From assembly GCA_034433695.1 (NCBI GenBank), contig DAOUAK010000052.1, positions 1 to 35,060 of the forward strand: a stretch of DNA of 35,060 nucleotides, read 5' to 3'. Both the position numbers and the translations under genes were made by a program. How positions within the stretch are numbered: position 1 is the first letter of the stretch; every line of letters begins with the position of its first letter. Shown here in pieces: positions 7,292 through 15,913 of the stretch. Source of the DNA: JASFBA01 sp034433695. Its GTDB lineage: Bacteria; Chloroflexota; Chloroflexia; DTKN01. The notes under the pieces were generated by a model. That model did no database searches and was not told the origin of the DNA. It saw nothing but the letters and a program-made list of their open reading frames with translations.

Positions 7292-7300
7292 TGGTACAAT
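7292..7300 (+). promoter_or_regulatory. Extended -10 promoter for scpAB
   Basis: TGGTACAAT (7292-7300) is an extended -10 box about 28 nt before the scpA ATG. No good -35 lies at 17 nt (TTTCGC at best); the TTGTCA at 7264 is 25 nt away and belongs to the opposite promoter. Confidence 0.5.
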
Positions 7301-8013
7301 CTTTCCGAAAGCTCCGAGAGTGCGATTCATGCGGACCGGATACGTCGTCGAGACCCGGGAATTTCGGGGACCACTGGACCTCCTCCTTCACCTGATCGAG
7401 AAGGAGGAACTGGATATTACCCGGATCGCCCTGGCCCAGGTAACCGACCAGTACCTGAACTATCTTTCCCGGATGCCCCGACGCGATCCGGCAGAACTCT
7501 CGGCCTTTTTGTGGGTAGCCTCCCGGCTTTTATGGATCAAGTCGCAGGCCTTGCTGCCCCGCCCGCCGCTGGCCACCATGGAAGAGGAGGAGGAAAAGGC
7601 GGAAGACCTGGTACGCCACCTGCAGGAGTACCAGCGCTACCGACAGGCGGCCGCGTTCCTGGAAGGCCGGCTCAAGGCCGGGTGGAGGGCCTTCGGTCGG
7701 GTATCTCCTCCGATGCTTCCGATTCCCCGGCCTGTTGAACTGGAGGGGGTCAGCCTGGAGATGCTTCTGGCCACCCTGGAGCGCCGGCTGGCGGAACTGG
7801 CACCGGCAGAGGAGGGGACGCGGCCGACACCGGTTCGCGTGACCCTGGCGGAAAAAGCCCGCATGATCCATGAACGCCTGCGCCTTCTCCCCGAGGTCTC
7901 CTTCCAGGACCTGCTGGCGGAGTCGTCCAGCCGGGAGGAGGTAGTGGTCACCTTCTGGGCCGTCCTGGAACTGTTCAAACGTTGCTGGATCCTGATCGAA
8001 CAGGAGGAACTCT

Positions 8014-8601
<588 letters not shown>

Positions 8602-8607
8602 AAAAGG

Positions 8608-8637
8608 GAAGAGCCACCGCCGATACGGTGGCTCTTC
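8608..8637. terminator. Terminator hairpin downstream of scpB
   Basis: GAAGAGCCACCG (8608-8619) pairs perfectly with CGGTGGCTCTTC (8626-8637) around a CCGATA loop, 12 bp. On the minus strand it is followed by CC and five T residues, so it is best as terminator for the lipoprotein gene at 8766-9119, and it also sits 6 nt after the scpB stop. The remaining stretch to 8765 holds only a small GGCAG/CTGCC hairpin (8644-8658) and no gene. Confidence 0.75.
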
Positions 8638-8765
8638 TGGATTCGGCAGACCTCCTGCCGCCCGGGGTCGCGGGTGCCCCTGAACATCCACTCCGGTTTC
8701 TTCCCCGCCCCCTTTCGCCGCCGGTCGAAGGAGAGTGGGCAGCCGGTGCGGATTCGGCGGGCCGG

Positions 8766-9119
8766 CTACTCCCGTGTCAGTTCGAGGGTGCTGGAGGGAT
8801 CGGTCGGATCGCTCATGATGAGTTTATTCCCCTCCAGGCGGTAGTTGATGGTCTGGGTCTGTTGCTCGCCCATAAAGTCCAGGTTCATCTCCAGCTGGCT
8901 GGCGCTGAGCACTTTATATGTGCCCACATCCAAGACGAAATCCCCCGAACCCATAGCCAGTTTGCCATCGGTCTTGAACTCGATGGTGATCTTCATGCCG
9001 GAAGAAGGATCGGTGGCCGACCACTTTCCCACGAGCGAGGGAGCCCCACCGCCACAGGCCGCGAGGAACAACAGGCCGACAAGCAGAAGGGATACCCACA
9101 TCGGGACACGCTTTTCCAT
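8766..9119 (-). CDS. Small lipoprotein with lipocalin-like/DUF5640-type beta domain
   Basis: A 117-residue lipoprotein: signal segment then lipobox LAAC (Cys 22) and a GGG spacer. The mature part has the pattern LVGKWSATDPSSGMKITIEF, then FKTDGKLAM, GTYKVLSASQLEM and a closing TINYRLEGNKLIM, typical of small eight-strand lipocalin-like or DUF5640-type domains that begin with G-x-W. Such proteins sit on the outer face of the membrane; ligand unknown. AGGAGG lies 7 nt before ATG 9119, and a 7-bp hairpin lies just upstream in the leader. A related gene follows at 9280-9597 on the same strand, sharing LVGKWS, F-x-S/T-DGKL-x-M, GTY-V and the terminal LEL-R pattern, so the two are tandem paralogs with about 160 bp between them. 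Confidence 0.8.
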   Translation of the reverse strand: MEKRVPMWVSLLLVGLLFLAACGGGAPSLVGKWSATDPSSGMKITIEFKTDGKLAMGSGDFVLDVGTYKVLSASQLEMNLDFMGEQQTQTINYRLEGNKLIMSDPTDPSSTLELTRE

Positions 9120-9143
9120 TGCACATCCTCCTTGGATTGTTCG

Positions 9144-9162
9144 GGCAAGGCCTAACCTTGCC
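9144..9162 (-). promoter_or_regulatory. Leader hairpin that could mask the ribosome site
   Basis: GGCAAGG (9144-9150) and CCTTGCC (9156-9162) form a 7-bp stem. On the transcript of the downstream lipoprotein gene the CCTTG arm could instead pair with CAAGG of the ribosome site CCAAGGAGG (9127-9135), giving two exclusive structures. Confidence 0.35.
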
Positions 9163-9279
9163 GTTTACCTGATAAACGATATCCGGCGGCAGGGCACTCG
9201 GCCACTTTTCAGGTCAGAACAAAACTGAACAGCCTCGTAGCCCATCGGTATTACGCTAAGAAGGCGGTACGGTTGCAAA

Positions 9280-9597
9280 CTATTTCACCCGCACCAGTTC
9301 CAGAGTAACCCCGGCCTCGTCGGTCAGGGTCAACCGGTCCCCGACGATGGTGTAGGTCAGGCGTTGCTTCTGGCCCTGGACCTCCAGTTCCAGGATGCCG
9401 GGGCTCACCACCCGGTAAGTGCCGGCCTCCACCGTAATCTCCCCGGCCGTCATGCTCAGTTTGCCATCAGACCGGAAGTCAAAGATCGCCTGACCGGTGG
9501 GGTCCGACCACTTCCCTACCAGGGGAGAGCCCTCGCCACCTCCACAGGCGGAAAGGAGCCATACCCCAAGAAGAAGGAAAATTCCCAGTTTCCGCAC
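9280..9597 (-). CDS. Small lipoprotein, paralog of the 8766-9119 gene
   Basis: A 105-residue lipoprotein starting at GTG 9597 (VRKLGIFLLLG), with lipobox LSAC at Cys 18 and a GGGEG spacer. GGAGG 5 nt upstream decides this start over an ATG 17 codons further out. The mature domain follows the same plan as its neighbour (LVGKWSDPTGQAIFDF, RSDGKLSM, GTYRVVSPGILEL, LTLTDEAG, LELVRVK) but is shorter. Function unknown; probably a small beta-barrel domain on the membrane surface. It has its own consensus promoter at 9820-9848, leaving an unusually long leader of about 215 nt. Confidence 0.78.
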   Translation of the reverse strand: MRKLGIFLLLGVWLLSACGGGEGSPLVGKWSDPTGQAIFDFRSDGKLSMTAGEITVEAGTYRVVSPGILELEVQGQKQRLTYTIVGDRLTLTDEAGVTLELVRVK

Positions 9598-9703
9598 CGT
9601 TTCCTCCAAATCTAGGACCGGTCCGACTTCCCAGACAACGGAGAGCAACTTCTGCTGGGGAACTTGTCCGGGAACGAAGACGGCATCCTTCCTTTCCGGC
9701 GTC

Positions 9704-9748
9704 GAGCCTATCCGAAAACCTACAAGGCAGCCTGGAAAATCCTATGCT
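9704..9748. repeat. Second copy of the GAGCCTATCC element (fragment)
   Basis: GAGCCTATCC (9704-9713) is followed by GAAAA and then CCTGGAAAA-x-CCT, matching in order the left part of the element at 3690-3774. No right arm is visible. It lies in the long leader of the 9280-9597 lipoprotein gene. Confidence 0.3.
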
Positions 9749-9819
9749 TGCTTTCAAGAACCCCAAACCCAACCGGGAAAGGCTTTCCCAAGCGCGAGAT
9801 GGGATCAAGTATAGATTCT

Positions 9820-9848
9820 ATTATACATGATAAATCGCCTTTCGTCAA
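9820..9848 (-). promoter_or_regulatory. Promoter for the 9280-9597 lipoprotein gene
   Basis: On the minus strand TTGACG (9843-9848), 17-nt spacer, perfect TATAAT (9820-9825). The predicted start near 9813 leaves about 215 nt of untranslated leader, in which I see no open frame worth calling. Confidence 0.65.
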
Positions 9849-9865
9849 ATGTGATCTTCGGACGG

Positions 9866-9894
9866 TTGACAATCCTGACCTTTTGTGGGATAAT
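9866..9894 (+). promoter_or_regulatory. Consensus promoter of the iorAB-rsbT-STAS operon
   Basis: Perfect TTGACA (9866-9871), 17-nt spacer, GATAAT (9889-9894) with TGG just upstream (extended -10). It diverges from the lipoprotein promoter at 9820-9848; the two -35 boxes lie as an inverted GTCAA/TTGAC pair 17 nt apart. Confidence 0.75.
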
Positions 9895-9930
9895 ACCCGA
9901 CCAAAAGGGGCTGAGTCCCGGGTTCTATCG

Positions 9931-9946
9931 TGCCCTGAGCAGGGCA
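9931..9946 (+). promoter_or_regulatory. Leader hairpin before iorA
   Basis: TGCCCT (9931-9936) and AGGGCA (9941-9946) pair around GAGC. The leader of about 90 nt also holds CCCG/CGGG and GGCCGGCCGGCC stretches. The word TGCCCTGAGCA recurs at 20709-20719 before the rsbR gene. No known riboswitch consensus fits. Confidence 0.35.
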
Positions 9947-9989
9947 ACGGGCCGGCCGGCCAACGGAGGCCGACCCAAAGGAGCATACG

Positions 9990-11753
9990 ATGAAGCAATT
10001 ACTTTCCGGCAACGAGGCCATTGCTCGGGGGGCCTACGAGGCCGGGGTACGGGTAGGCACGGCTTACCCCGGCACGCCCAGTACCGAGATCCTGGAAAGC
10101 CTTTCCCGATACCCCGAAGTTCGCACCCTCTGGGCTCCCAACGAAAAAGTCGCCCTGGAAACGGCCCTGGGGGCTTCCTACGCCGGCGTCCGTACCCTGG
10201 TCGCCATGAAACACGTCGGCCTGAACGTCGCCGCCGATCCCTTCTTCTACGGGGCCTGCACCGGAATCGAAGCCGGCCTGGTCATCGTCTCGGCCGATGA
10301 CCCCGGCATGCACAGTTCTCAAAACGAGCAAGACAACCGCCGCTACAGCAAATTCGCCCGGGTGCCTATGCTGGAGCCTTCGGACAGCCAGGAAGCCCGC
10401 GATATGACCCGCCTGGCCTTTGAACTGAGCGAACAGTTCGATGTGCCCGTGCTCCTGCGCACCACCACCCGCGTCTCTCACTCCCATTCCATCGTGGAGA
10501 TTGACCCCGCTTTCGTGCCGCCGGAAAAGAACCTTCCCCCTTACCCCCGCAACCCCCAGAAATACGTGATGATTCCGGCCCACGCCCGCCCACGACACAG
10601 GGTTGTGGAAGAGCGCCTCCGACACCTGGCTGCTTACTCCGACGAGACCCCCCTGAACCGCATCGAGTGGGGGGATCGCCGCCTGGGTATCATTACCAGC
10701 GGTATTTCCTATACCTACGCCCGCGAAGTTTTCCCCTGGGCCTCCTTCCTCAAATTGGGGATGTCCTTCCCCCTGCCGGCCCAGAAGGTACGCGACTTTG
10801 CCGCCGGGGTGGAACGCCTCATCGTCATCGAGGAACTGGACCCCTTCCTGGAGGAAGAGGTACGCCTGCTGGGGGTCACCGTGCATGGGGGAAAAGATGC
10901 CTTTCCTCTCCTAGACGAATTCAACCCCGATGTGGTGCGGGCCGGCGGTCGCAAGTTGGGCCTCCTTCCCGAGGACGATCGTACCTCGCCCCCCCTTTCT
11001 CTGGAATTGCCTCCCCGCCCGCCGGTGCTCTGTCCGGGTTGTCCGCACCGTAGCGTCTACTATGCCCTGCGCCGAGCCAAGATGATCGTCAACAGCGATA
11101 TCGGTTGCTATACCCTGGCCGTGCTGCCGCCCCTTTCGACCACCGACACCATGGGCTGCATGGGCGGAAGCATCAGCATGGCCTACGGGGTAGAATTGGC
11201 CGGCCGGACGGAACGGGCCGCCGCTACCATCGGGGACTCGACCTTCTACCATAGCGGCATCCCCGCCCTCCTGAACATTGCCTACAACGGCGGCCGTACC
11301 ATCGTTATCGTCCTGGACAACCGCACCACCGCCATGACCGGCCACCAGGGGCATCCCGGCACCGGCATCGGCACCCGAGGGGAGCGCCTGCACGAGATTC
11401 CCATCGAGGACATCGGGCGGGCCTTTGGCCTGAAGCGCGTCTTTGTGGTGGATGCCTACGACACCCGGGAGATGTACCGCCTCCTCCGGGAAAGCGCCGC
11501 CGCCGAGGAACCCACCCTGATCGTGGCCCGCCGGGCCTGTGTCCTTCTCCCCGAAGCCCGCGCCCGGCAGGGGCCGCCCTACCGGGTGGACCTCGAACGG
11601 TGCAACGGCTGCGGCCTCTGCTTTACCGTCGGCTGCCCGGCCATCCTCAAGACTGCCGAGGGCCAGGCAGAAATCAGCCCTCTCCTCTGCACAGCCTGTA
11701 ACCTCTGTGCCCAGGTCTGCGCCCGGGGAGCCATCCATCCGGGAAACGATTGA
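9990..11753 (+). CDS. iorA: Indolepyruvate ferredoxin oxidoreductase, alpha subunit
   Basis: A 587-residue subunit of the oxygen-sensitive enzyme that oxidatively decarboxylates aryl pyruvates (from Trp, Phe, Tyr) to aryl-CoA, passing electrons to ferredoxin. N-terminal pyrimidine-binding domain opens LLSGNEAIARGAYEAGV with GTAYPGTPSTEI; the TPP-binding domain carries GDSTFYHSGIPAL and LDNRTTAMTGHQ; the C-terminus has two 4Fe-4S motifs, CNGCGLCFTVGCP and CTACNLCAQVC. Length and layout are normal for IorA. AAAGGAG lies 6 nt before ATG 9990. It is the first gene of a long co-directional run; iorB follows after 13 nt. The strong divergent promoter upstream makes this the likely entry point of transcription into the stress-signalling genes. 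Confidence 0.93.
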   Translation: MKQLLSGNEAIARGAYEAGVRVGTAYPGTPSTEILESLSRYPEVRTLWAPNEKVALETALGASYAGVRTLVAMKHVGLNVAADPFFYGACTGIEAGLVIVSADDPGMHSSQNEQDNRRYSKFARVPMLEPSDSQEARDMTRLAFELSEQFDVPVLLRTTTRVSHSHSIVEIDPAFVPPEKNLPPYPRNPQKYVMIPAHARPRHRVVEERLRHLAAYSDETPLNRIEWGDRRLGIITSGISYTYAREVFPWASFLKLGMSFPLPAQKVRDFAAGVERLIVIEELDPFLEEEVRLLGVTVHGGKDAFPLLDEFNPDVVRAGGRKLGLLPEDDRTSPPLSLELPPRPPVLCPGCPHRSVYYALRRAKMIVNSDIGCYTLAVLPPLSTTDTMGCMGGSISMAYGVELAGRTERAAATIGDSTFYHSGIPALLNIAYNGGRTIVIVLDNRTTAMTGHQGHPGTGIGTRGERLHEIPIEDIGRAFGLKRVFVVDAYDTREMYRLLRESAAAEEPTLIVARRACVLLPEARARQGPPYRVDLERCNGCGLCFTVGCPAILKTAEGQAEISPLLCTACNLCAQVCARGAIHPGND

Positions 11754-11766
11754 AGGAGAAAAAGTC

Positions 11767-12363
11767 GTGGAACAAGCCAATTTCCTCCTCGTCGGTGTGG
11801 GCGGCCAGGGCATCCTGACGGCCGGCGATATCCTGGCCGGCCTGGGCCTTCGGGCCGGCTACGACGTGAAAAAGTCCGAGGTGCACGGCATGTCCCAGCG
11901 CGGCGGGGCGGTGAACAGCCACGTGCGTTTCGGCCGGACCGTCTATTCCCCCCTGATCGCCCAAGGGGAAGCCGACTACCTCCTGGCCTTTGAGATGCTG
12001 GAAGCCCTGCGCTGGGTCCACTTCCTTCATCCCCGAAGTATCGTCCTGCTGAACGACGAGCGTCTCCCCCCTCTGGCGGTAACGAGCGGAGGGGCACGTT
12101 ACCCCGAACCGGAGGAGATCCACCGGGAACTGAGCGGTCGGGCCGGCGGGGTCTTTTTCATCGAGGGGGCCCGACTGGCCCGGGAACTCGGCAATCCCCG
12201 GGTGGCCAACGTCGTGCTCCTGGGAGCGCTCTCCACCTTCCTCCCCTTTCCCGCCGAACTCTGGGAGGAGGTGATCGAGGCCCGAGTTCCGGCCCGTTAT
12301 TTCGACCTGAACCGGCGGGCTTTTTACCTGGGGCGGGCCCAGGTAAGGAAAGAAGATGCCTAG
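11767..12363 (+). CDS. iorB: Indolepyruvate ferredoxin oxidoreductase, beta subunit
   Basis: A 198-residue gamma-type pyruvate/ketoisovalerate oxidoreductase domain protein, the small partner of IorA. The N-terminus NFLLVGVGGQGILTAGDILA and the following KSEVHGMSQRGGAVNSHVRFG are diagnostic for this family. GTG 11767 is chosen because the conserved start follows at once and AAGGAG lies 8 nt upstream; the open frame further 5-prime overlaps iorA and is not coding. The last 8 bp overlap the start of an RsbT-like gene, so the metabolic pair and the signalling genes are coupled at translation. This coupling of IorB to a stressosome kinase is the odd part of the gene's setting. Confidence 0.92.
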   Translation: MEQANFLLVGVGGQGILTAGDILAGLGLRAGYDVKKSEVHGMSQRGGAVNSHVRFGRTVYSPLIAQGEADYLLAFEMLEALRWVHFLHPRSIVLLNDERLPPLAVTSGGARYPEPEEIHRELSGRAGGVFFIEGARLARELGNPRVANVVLLGALSTFLPFPAELWEEVIEARVPARYFDLNRRAFYLGRAQVRKEDA

Positions 12364-12793
12364 TTGTCCGATCCAGGGTGAAGCCGATGTCTACGCCGCA
12401 GCCGGCCTGGCCCGAGACATGGCCCGCAAGATGGGCTTCGGGAGCGCCGACGTGGCCCGCATCGAGATCGCGGTGCGGGAACTGGCCCTGAACATCGTCC
12501 GTTACGCCGGCCGCGGCGAGATCCACCTGCGCGAGGTGGCCGCCGAACGCCGCCGGGGACTGGAAGTCGAGGCGGTGGACCAGGGCCCCGGCATCGCCGA
12601 TGTGGAACTGGCCCTCCAGGATGGCTACAGCACCGGCGGCAAAGGACTGGGCTCGGGACTGCCGGCCGTGCGCCGGCTTATGGATACCTTCGAGATCGAG
12701 ACGGCTCCAGGCCAGGGCACCCGGGTGCGGGCCACGCGCTGGCTGCGCCGGCCGACCGACTGGCTACGGCGCTGGTGGGAGCGGAGGGAATAG
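12356..12793 (+). CDS. RsbT-like serine/threonine kinase (GHKL ATPase, anti-sigma regulatory factor type), second copy
   Basis: A 145-residue GHKL-fold kinase of the RsbT/RsbW class. N-box IAVRELALNIVRYAGRG, G1 box VDQGPGIADVELA and G2 lid GYSTGGKGLGSGLPAVRRLMD are all present, so ATP binding should be intact. RsbT-type kinases phosphorylate RsbR and RsbS STAS domains in the stressosome. Compared with the rsbT at 21988 it has GGK in place of SR in the lid and a C-terminal Arg/Trp-rich tail (WLRRPTDWLRRWWERRE) that could bind membrane or a partner. ATG 12356 overlaps iorB by 8 bp, and its stop TAG abuts the ATG of the GAF-STAS gene, which suggests those two proteins work as a pair. RsbW-like anti-sigma action is possible, but no sigma factor is nearby. 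Confidence 0.85.
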   Translation: MPSCPIQGEADVYAAAGLARDMARKMGFGSADVARIEIAVRELALNIVRYAGRGEIHLREVAAERRRGLEVEAVDQGPGIADVELALQDGYSTGGKGLGSGLPAVRRLMDTFEIETAPGQGTRVRATRWLRRPTDWLRRWWERRE

Positions 12794-15700
12794 ATGAACC
12801 CGGCGGCTTCCGAACTGAGCCCCCTGGAACAGGAACTCCTGGGCGAAGTAGGACGTCGTCTGTGGGAGCATCTCCCGGCTCTGACCGCCCAGTGGGCCAC
12901 CGCCCTGGACGACCTCCTGGCCGGGGAAGAAACCGCTGCCGCCATAGACCTGCGCCAGGAAACCCTCTCTGCCGCTCATACCCTGCTCCAGGCCCTGGCC
13001 GAAGGCCGACCGGCCGAGGGATGGGAATCCGGAAGCGCATACGGCGAGGCGATGGCCCTGCACGGCCTCGGCCATACCCCCCTGAACTCCTGGCTTTCTA
13101 CCCTGCGCCAAAGCCTCCTTACCGCCCTTTCCCAGGCCTATGCCGATGACCCCCGCCTCGACCAGACCATCGTCGCCCTGAGCAAATTCCTGGCCCTCTA
13201 CCTCCTCCGTGTCACCGGAAGTTTCGGGGACCGCCAGCAGCGCCTCTTGCTGGAGCAACAGGAGGCCCTCCGCCTGGCTTATGAGGAAGCCCGGCGTCGG
13301 GTGATCGAACTGGAGGTCCTGAACGAGGTCGGGCAGGCCATCAGTTCGACCATGGAACTGGACGAACTCCTGGAACTCATCTATCAACAGACCAGCCGGC
13401 TGATGGACACGACCAACTTTTACATCGCCCTCTGCGATTGGGAGACACGTACCCTGCGCTTTGAGATCGACCAGGAGGAAGGGGTACGGCAGCCCAGGAG
13501 CACGCTGAGTGTGGAACAGGGGCTGACCGGATACATTGCCCGGACAGGCCGGCCGCTCCTTTTCCCCTATGGGCCCGACGAATTCCTCCGCGAGCAGGGA
13601 ATCGCCCGCATCGGCCGGCCCTCCCGATCATGGCTGGGCGTGCCGATGCTCTTCCGGGAACATGTCGTCGGCGTGATCGCCGTGCAGAGTTACACCCAGG
13701 AAGGGGCTTATGACGAGGGCCACCTGCGCATCCTTTCCACCATCGCCTCCCAGGCCGCCGTGGCCGTCCAGAACGCCCGCCTCTACCGGGAAACCCGCCG
13801 CCGGGCCGAGGAGATGGAGGCACTCTATCGCCTCGGAGCCGCCTCGGCCGGACGCCTGGGCCTGGAGGAGATCCTGCAATCGATCTACGACCAGGCCAGC
13901 GTGGTGATGGATACCTCCGGTTTCTTCGTGGCCCTCTACGACCCCGAAAAGGAAACGATATCTTTTGAACTTGTGTACGATCAGGGGAAGGAAATTCCCC
14001 CCTTCCAGGCCGAAAAGGGCGGGCTGACCGGCTGGGTGCTGGACCATCGGGAGACGCTTTTCATCCGCGATTGGGAGAAGGAAGCCGACGAGGAGTTACG
14101 TCGCATTGCCATCGCCATCGGGGAACCGGTGCGTTCCTGGCTGGGGGTGCCGATGCTGGTCCGAGGCGAGGCCATCGGGGTGATCGCCGCCCAGAGTTAC
14201 CGGGCAGAGGCTTTTGACGAACACCACCGGCGAGTGCTGGAGATGATCGCCCACCAGGCCGCCGCCGCCATCGAAAACGCCCGCCTCTACCAGGAGGCCC
14301 AGCGTCGCCTGCAGGAGGTCAATACCCTCCTGGAGGTCAGTCGCTCCCTGGGGATGCTTCTGGACCTCCGGGAACTTTTGCCCTCGGTGCTGGAGGCAGC
14401 CATCCGCACCATCCCGCCGGCCGAGAGAGGTTCGGTCTTCTTGCTGGACCCCGGAAGTGGGGAACTGGTCATCTGCGCCCAACAGGGATATGCCCCGGAG
14501 GTGGTGGAACAGGTTCGCCTGCGCCCGGGCGAAGGCTTCGCCGGCTGGGTCTTCCAGGAGGGACGGGGCGACATCGTGGCCGACCCCCGCCAGGACCCCC
14601 GCTTCAGAGAGGCTCCGGCCAGCAGCGAGATTCGCTCCATGATGGCCGCTCCCTTGACGGGCCGGCAAGGCGTCATCGGGGTGATCAGCCTGGATAACTG
14701 TTCCCAGGTGGGCGCCTTTACCGCCTCCGACCTGCGCCTGCTCGACGGCCTGGCCCGACAGGTCTCGGTAGCGGTCGAGAACGCCCACCTCTATCAGGAG
14801 GCCCAGCGGCGGGTGGCCCAACTCTCCGCTCTGCAGGAGATCGGCCTGAAGTTGGCCTCTACCCAGAACCTCTCCGATGTCCTGGAGGCGATTGCCGACG
14901 CAGCCATCGAACTCCTTCGGCCCAGCAACGTCCTCATCTTCCTCTACGATCCCGGTCGGGACGAATTCACCCTGGCCACAGGGGCCAGCGCCACCGGGGA
15001 ACGGGGGCTTCTGGCCCCGATGCCGCGCAAAAACGGCCTGACCGCCACCGTGGCCCGGAGCGGTAAAATGATGGTGGTAGAGGATGTCCCCGCCCATCCC
15101 CTCTATGCCCATGAGCCCGAACAGATCGGAGAACTCCGCTCCCTGGCCAGCGTGCCGCTGGTGCGGGCCGGGGAAGTCGTGGGTGTGCTCAATGTGGCCT
15201 ACTTTTCTCCCCACCGCTTCATTCCCGAGGAACTGCGCCTCCTGCAGGCCCTGGCCGACCAGGCAGCCGTCGCTGTGGCCAATGCCCACATGTTCCGCCA
15301 GATGCAACGGGTGCTGCAGGAACTTCAGGAGACGGCCGAAACCCAGGCCCAGTTGCTGCAACTCATTCAGGAACTCTCCACGCCGGTGGTTCCCCTCCTG
15401 GAAGGGGTTTTGCTGGCCCCCCTGGTGGGGAGCATTGACAGCCAGCGCGGCCGGCAGATCCTGGAACGCCTGATGGGAGAGGTGGAACGGCAGCGGGCCC
15501 AGGTGGTGCTGGTGGACATTACCGGCGTGCCGGTGGTAGATACGGCGGTAGCCCAGATGCTCCTCCAGGCGGTACAGGCGGTGCGCCTCCTGGGGGGAGA
15601 GGCCGTACTGGTGGGCATTCGGCCGGAGGTGGCCCAGACGCTGGTCGGCCTGGGGGTGAACCTCCAGGGCATCGTCACCCGGGCCAGTCTGCGGGAAGGG

Positions 15701-15799
15701 CTGGCCTATGCCGTAAAACGTGTAAGCCGACCGCGCCGGCCAGGCCCGCCCGCCGCACTCCCTCCTGCCCCACCGGCCCAGCCGAGGAGAAGAACTTGA
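12794..15799 (+). CDS. Multi-GAF sensor with C-terminal RsbR-type STAS domain
   Basis: A 1001-residue cytoplasmic sensor. Residues about 1-155 are helical and resemble the globin-like N domain of RsbR proteins. A helical linker is followed by four GAF domains (roughly 185-335, 355-500, 515-665, 680-835); the first two share SWLGVPML and VIAVQSY/VIAAQSY and look like a recent duplication. A coiled coil (about 835-865) leads into the STAS domain (865-985). STAS residues: IDSQRG puts Ser 883 at the position of B. subtilis RsbRA T171, and DITGVPVVDTAVA puts Thr 917 at T205. GAF domains bind small molecules, haem, NO or nucleotides; the ligands here are unknown. GGAGG precedes ATG 12794. It directly follows the RsbT-like gene and is probably the substrate of that kinase. 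Confidence 0.88.
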   Translation: MNPAASELSPLEQELLGEVGRRLWEHLPALTAQWATALDDLLAGEETAAAIDLRQETLSAAHTLLQALAEGRPAEGWESGSAYGEAMALHGLGHTPLNSWLSTLRQSLLTALSQAYADDPRLDQTIVALSKFLALYLLRVTGSFGDRQQRLLLEQQEALRLAYEEARRRVIELEVLNEVGQAISSTMELDELLELIYQQTSRLMDTTNFYIALCDWETRTLRFEIDQEEGVRQPRSTLSVEQGLTGYIARTGRPLLFPYGPDEFLREQGIARIGRPSRSWLGVPMLFREHVVGVIAVQSYTQEGAYDEGHLRILSTIASQAAVAVQNARLYRETRRRAEEMEALYRLGAASAGRLGLEEILQSIYDQASVVMDTSGFFVALYDPEKETISFELVYDQGKEIPPFQAEKGGLTGWVLDHRETLFIRDWEKEADEELRRIAIAIGEPVRSWLGVPMLVRGEAIGVIAAQSYRAEAFDEHHRRVLEMIAHQAAAAIENARLYQEAQRRLQEVNTLLEVSRSLGMLLDLRELLPSVLEAAIRTIPPAERGSVFLLDPGSGELVICAQQGYAPEVVEQVRLRPGEGFAGWVFQEGRGDIVADPRQDPRFREAPASSEIRSMMAAPLTGRQGVIGVISLDNCSQVGAFTASDLRLLDGLARQVSVAVENAHLYQEAQRRVAQLSALQEIGLKLASTQNLSDVLEAIADAAIELLRPSNVLIFLYDPGRDEFTLATGASATGERGLLAPMPRKNGLTATVARSGKMMVVEDVPAHPLYAHEPEQIGELRSLASVPLVRAGEVVGVLNVAYFSPHRFIPEELRLLQALADQAAVAVANAHMFRQMQRVLQELQETAETQAQLLQLIQELSTPVVPLLEGVLLAPLVGSIDSQRGRQILERLMGEVERQRAQVVLVDITGVPVVDTAVAQMLLQAVQAVRLLGGEAVLVGIRPEVAQTLVGLGVNLQGIVTRASLREGLAYAVKRVSRPRRPGPPAALPPAPPAQPRRRT

Positions 15800-15854
15800 C
15801 CCTCAGGGTTTGAAAAACCGCCGACCTCTGGGGGCTACATACCCTCAACCCGAC

Positions 15855-15883
15855 TTGCCAGGCGGTCGAAAATATGGTATAGA
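15855..15883 (+). promoter_or_regulatory. Internal promoter before the six-TM STAS gene
   Basis: TTGCCA (15855-15860), 17-nt spacer, TATAGA (15878-15883) with TGG upstream (extended -10), 30 nt before ATG 15914. The 114-bp gap 15800-15913 holds nothing else. Confidence 0.65.
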
Positions 15884-15913
15884 ACGACTGTAACCGGGAA
15901 AAGAGGTAAAGCG

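Noticed and set aside
9901..9989. Riboswitch in the iorA leader (a CTGAG word recalls TPP elements)
   Set aside because: The conserved helices and other TPP or SAM motif blocks are absent.
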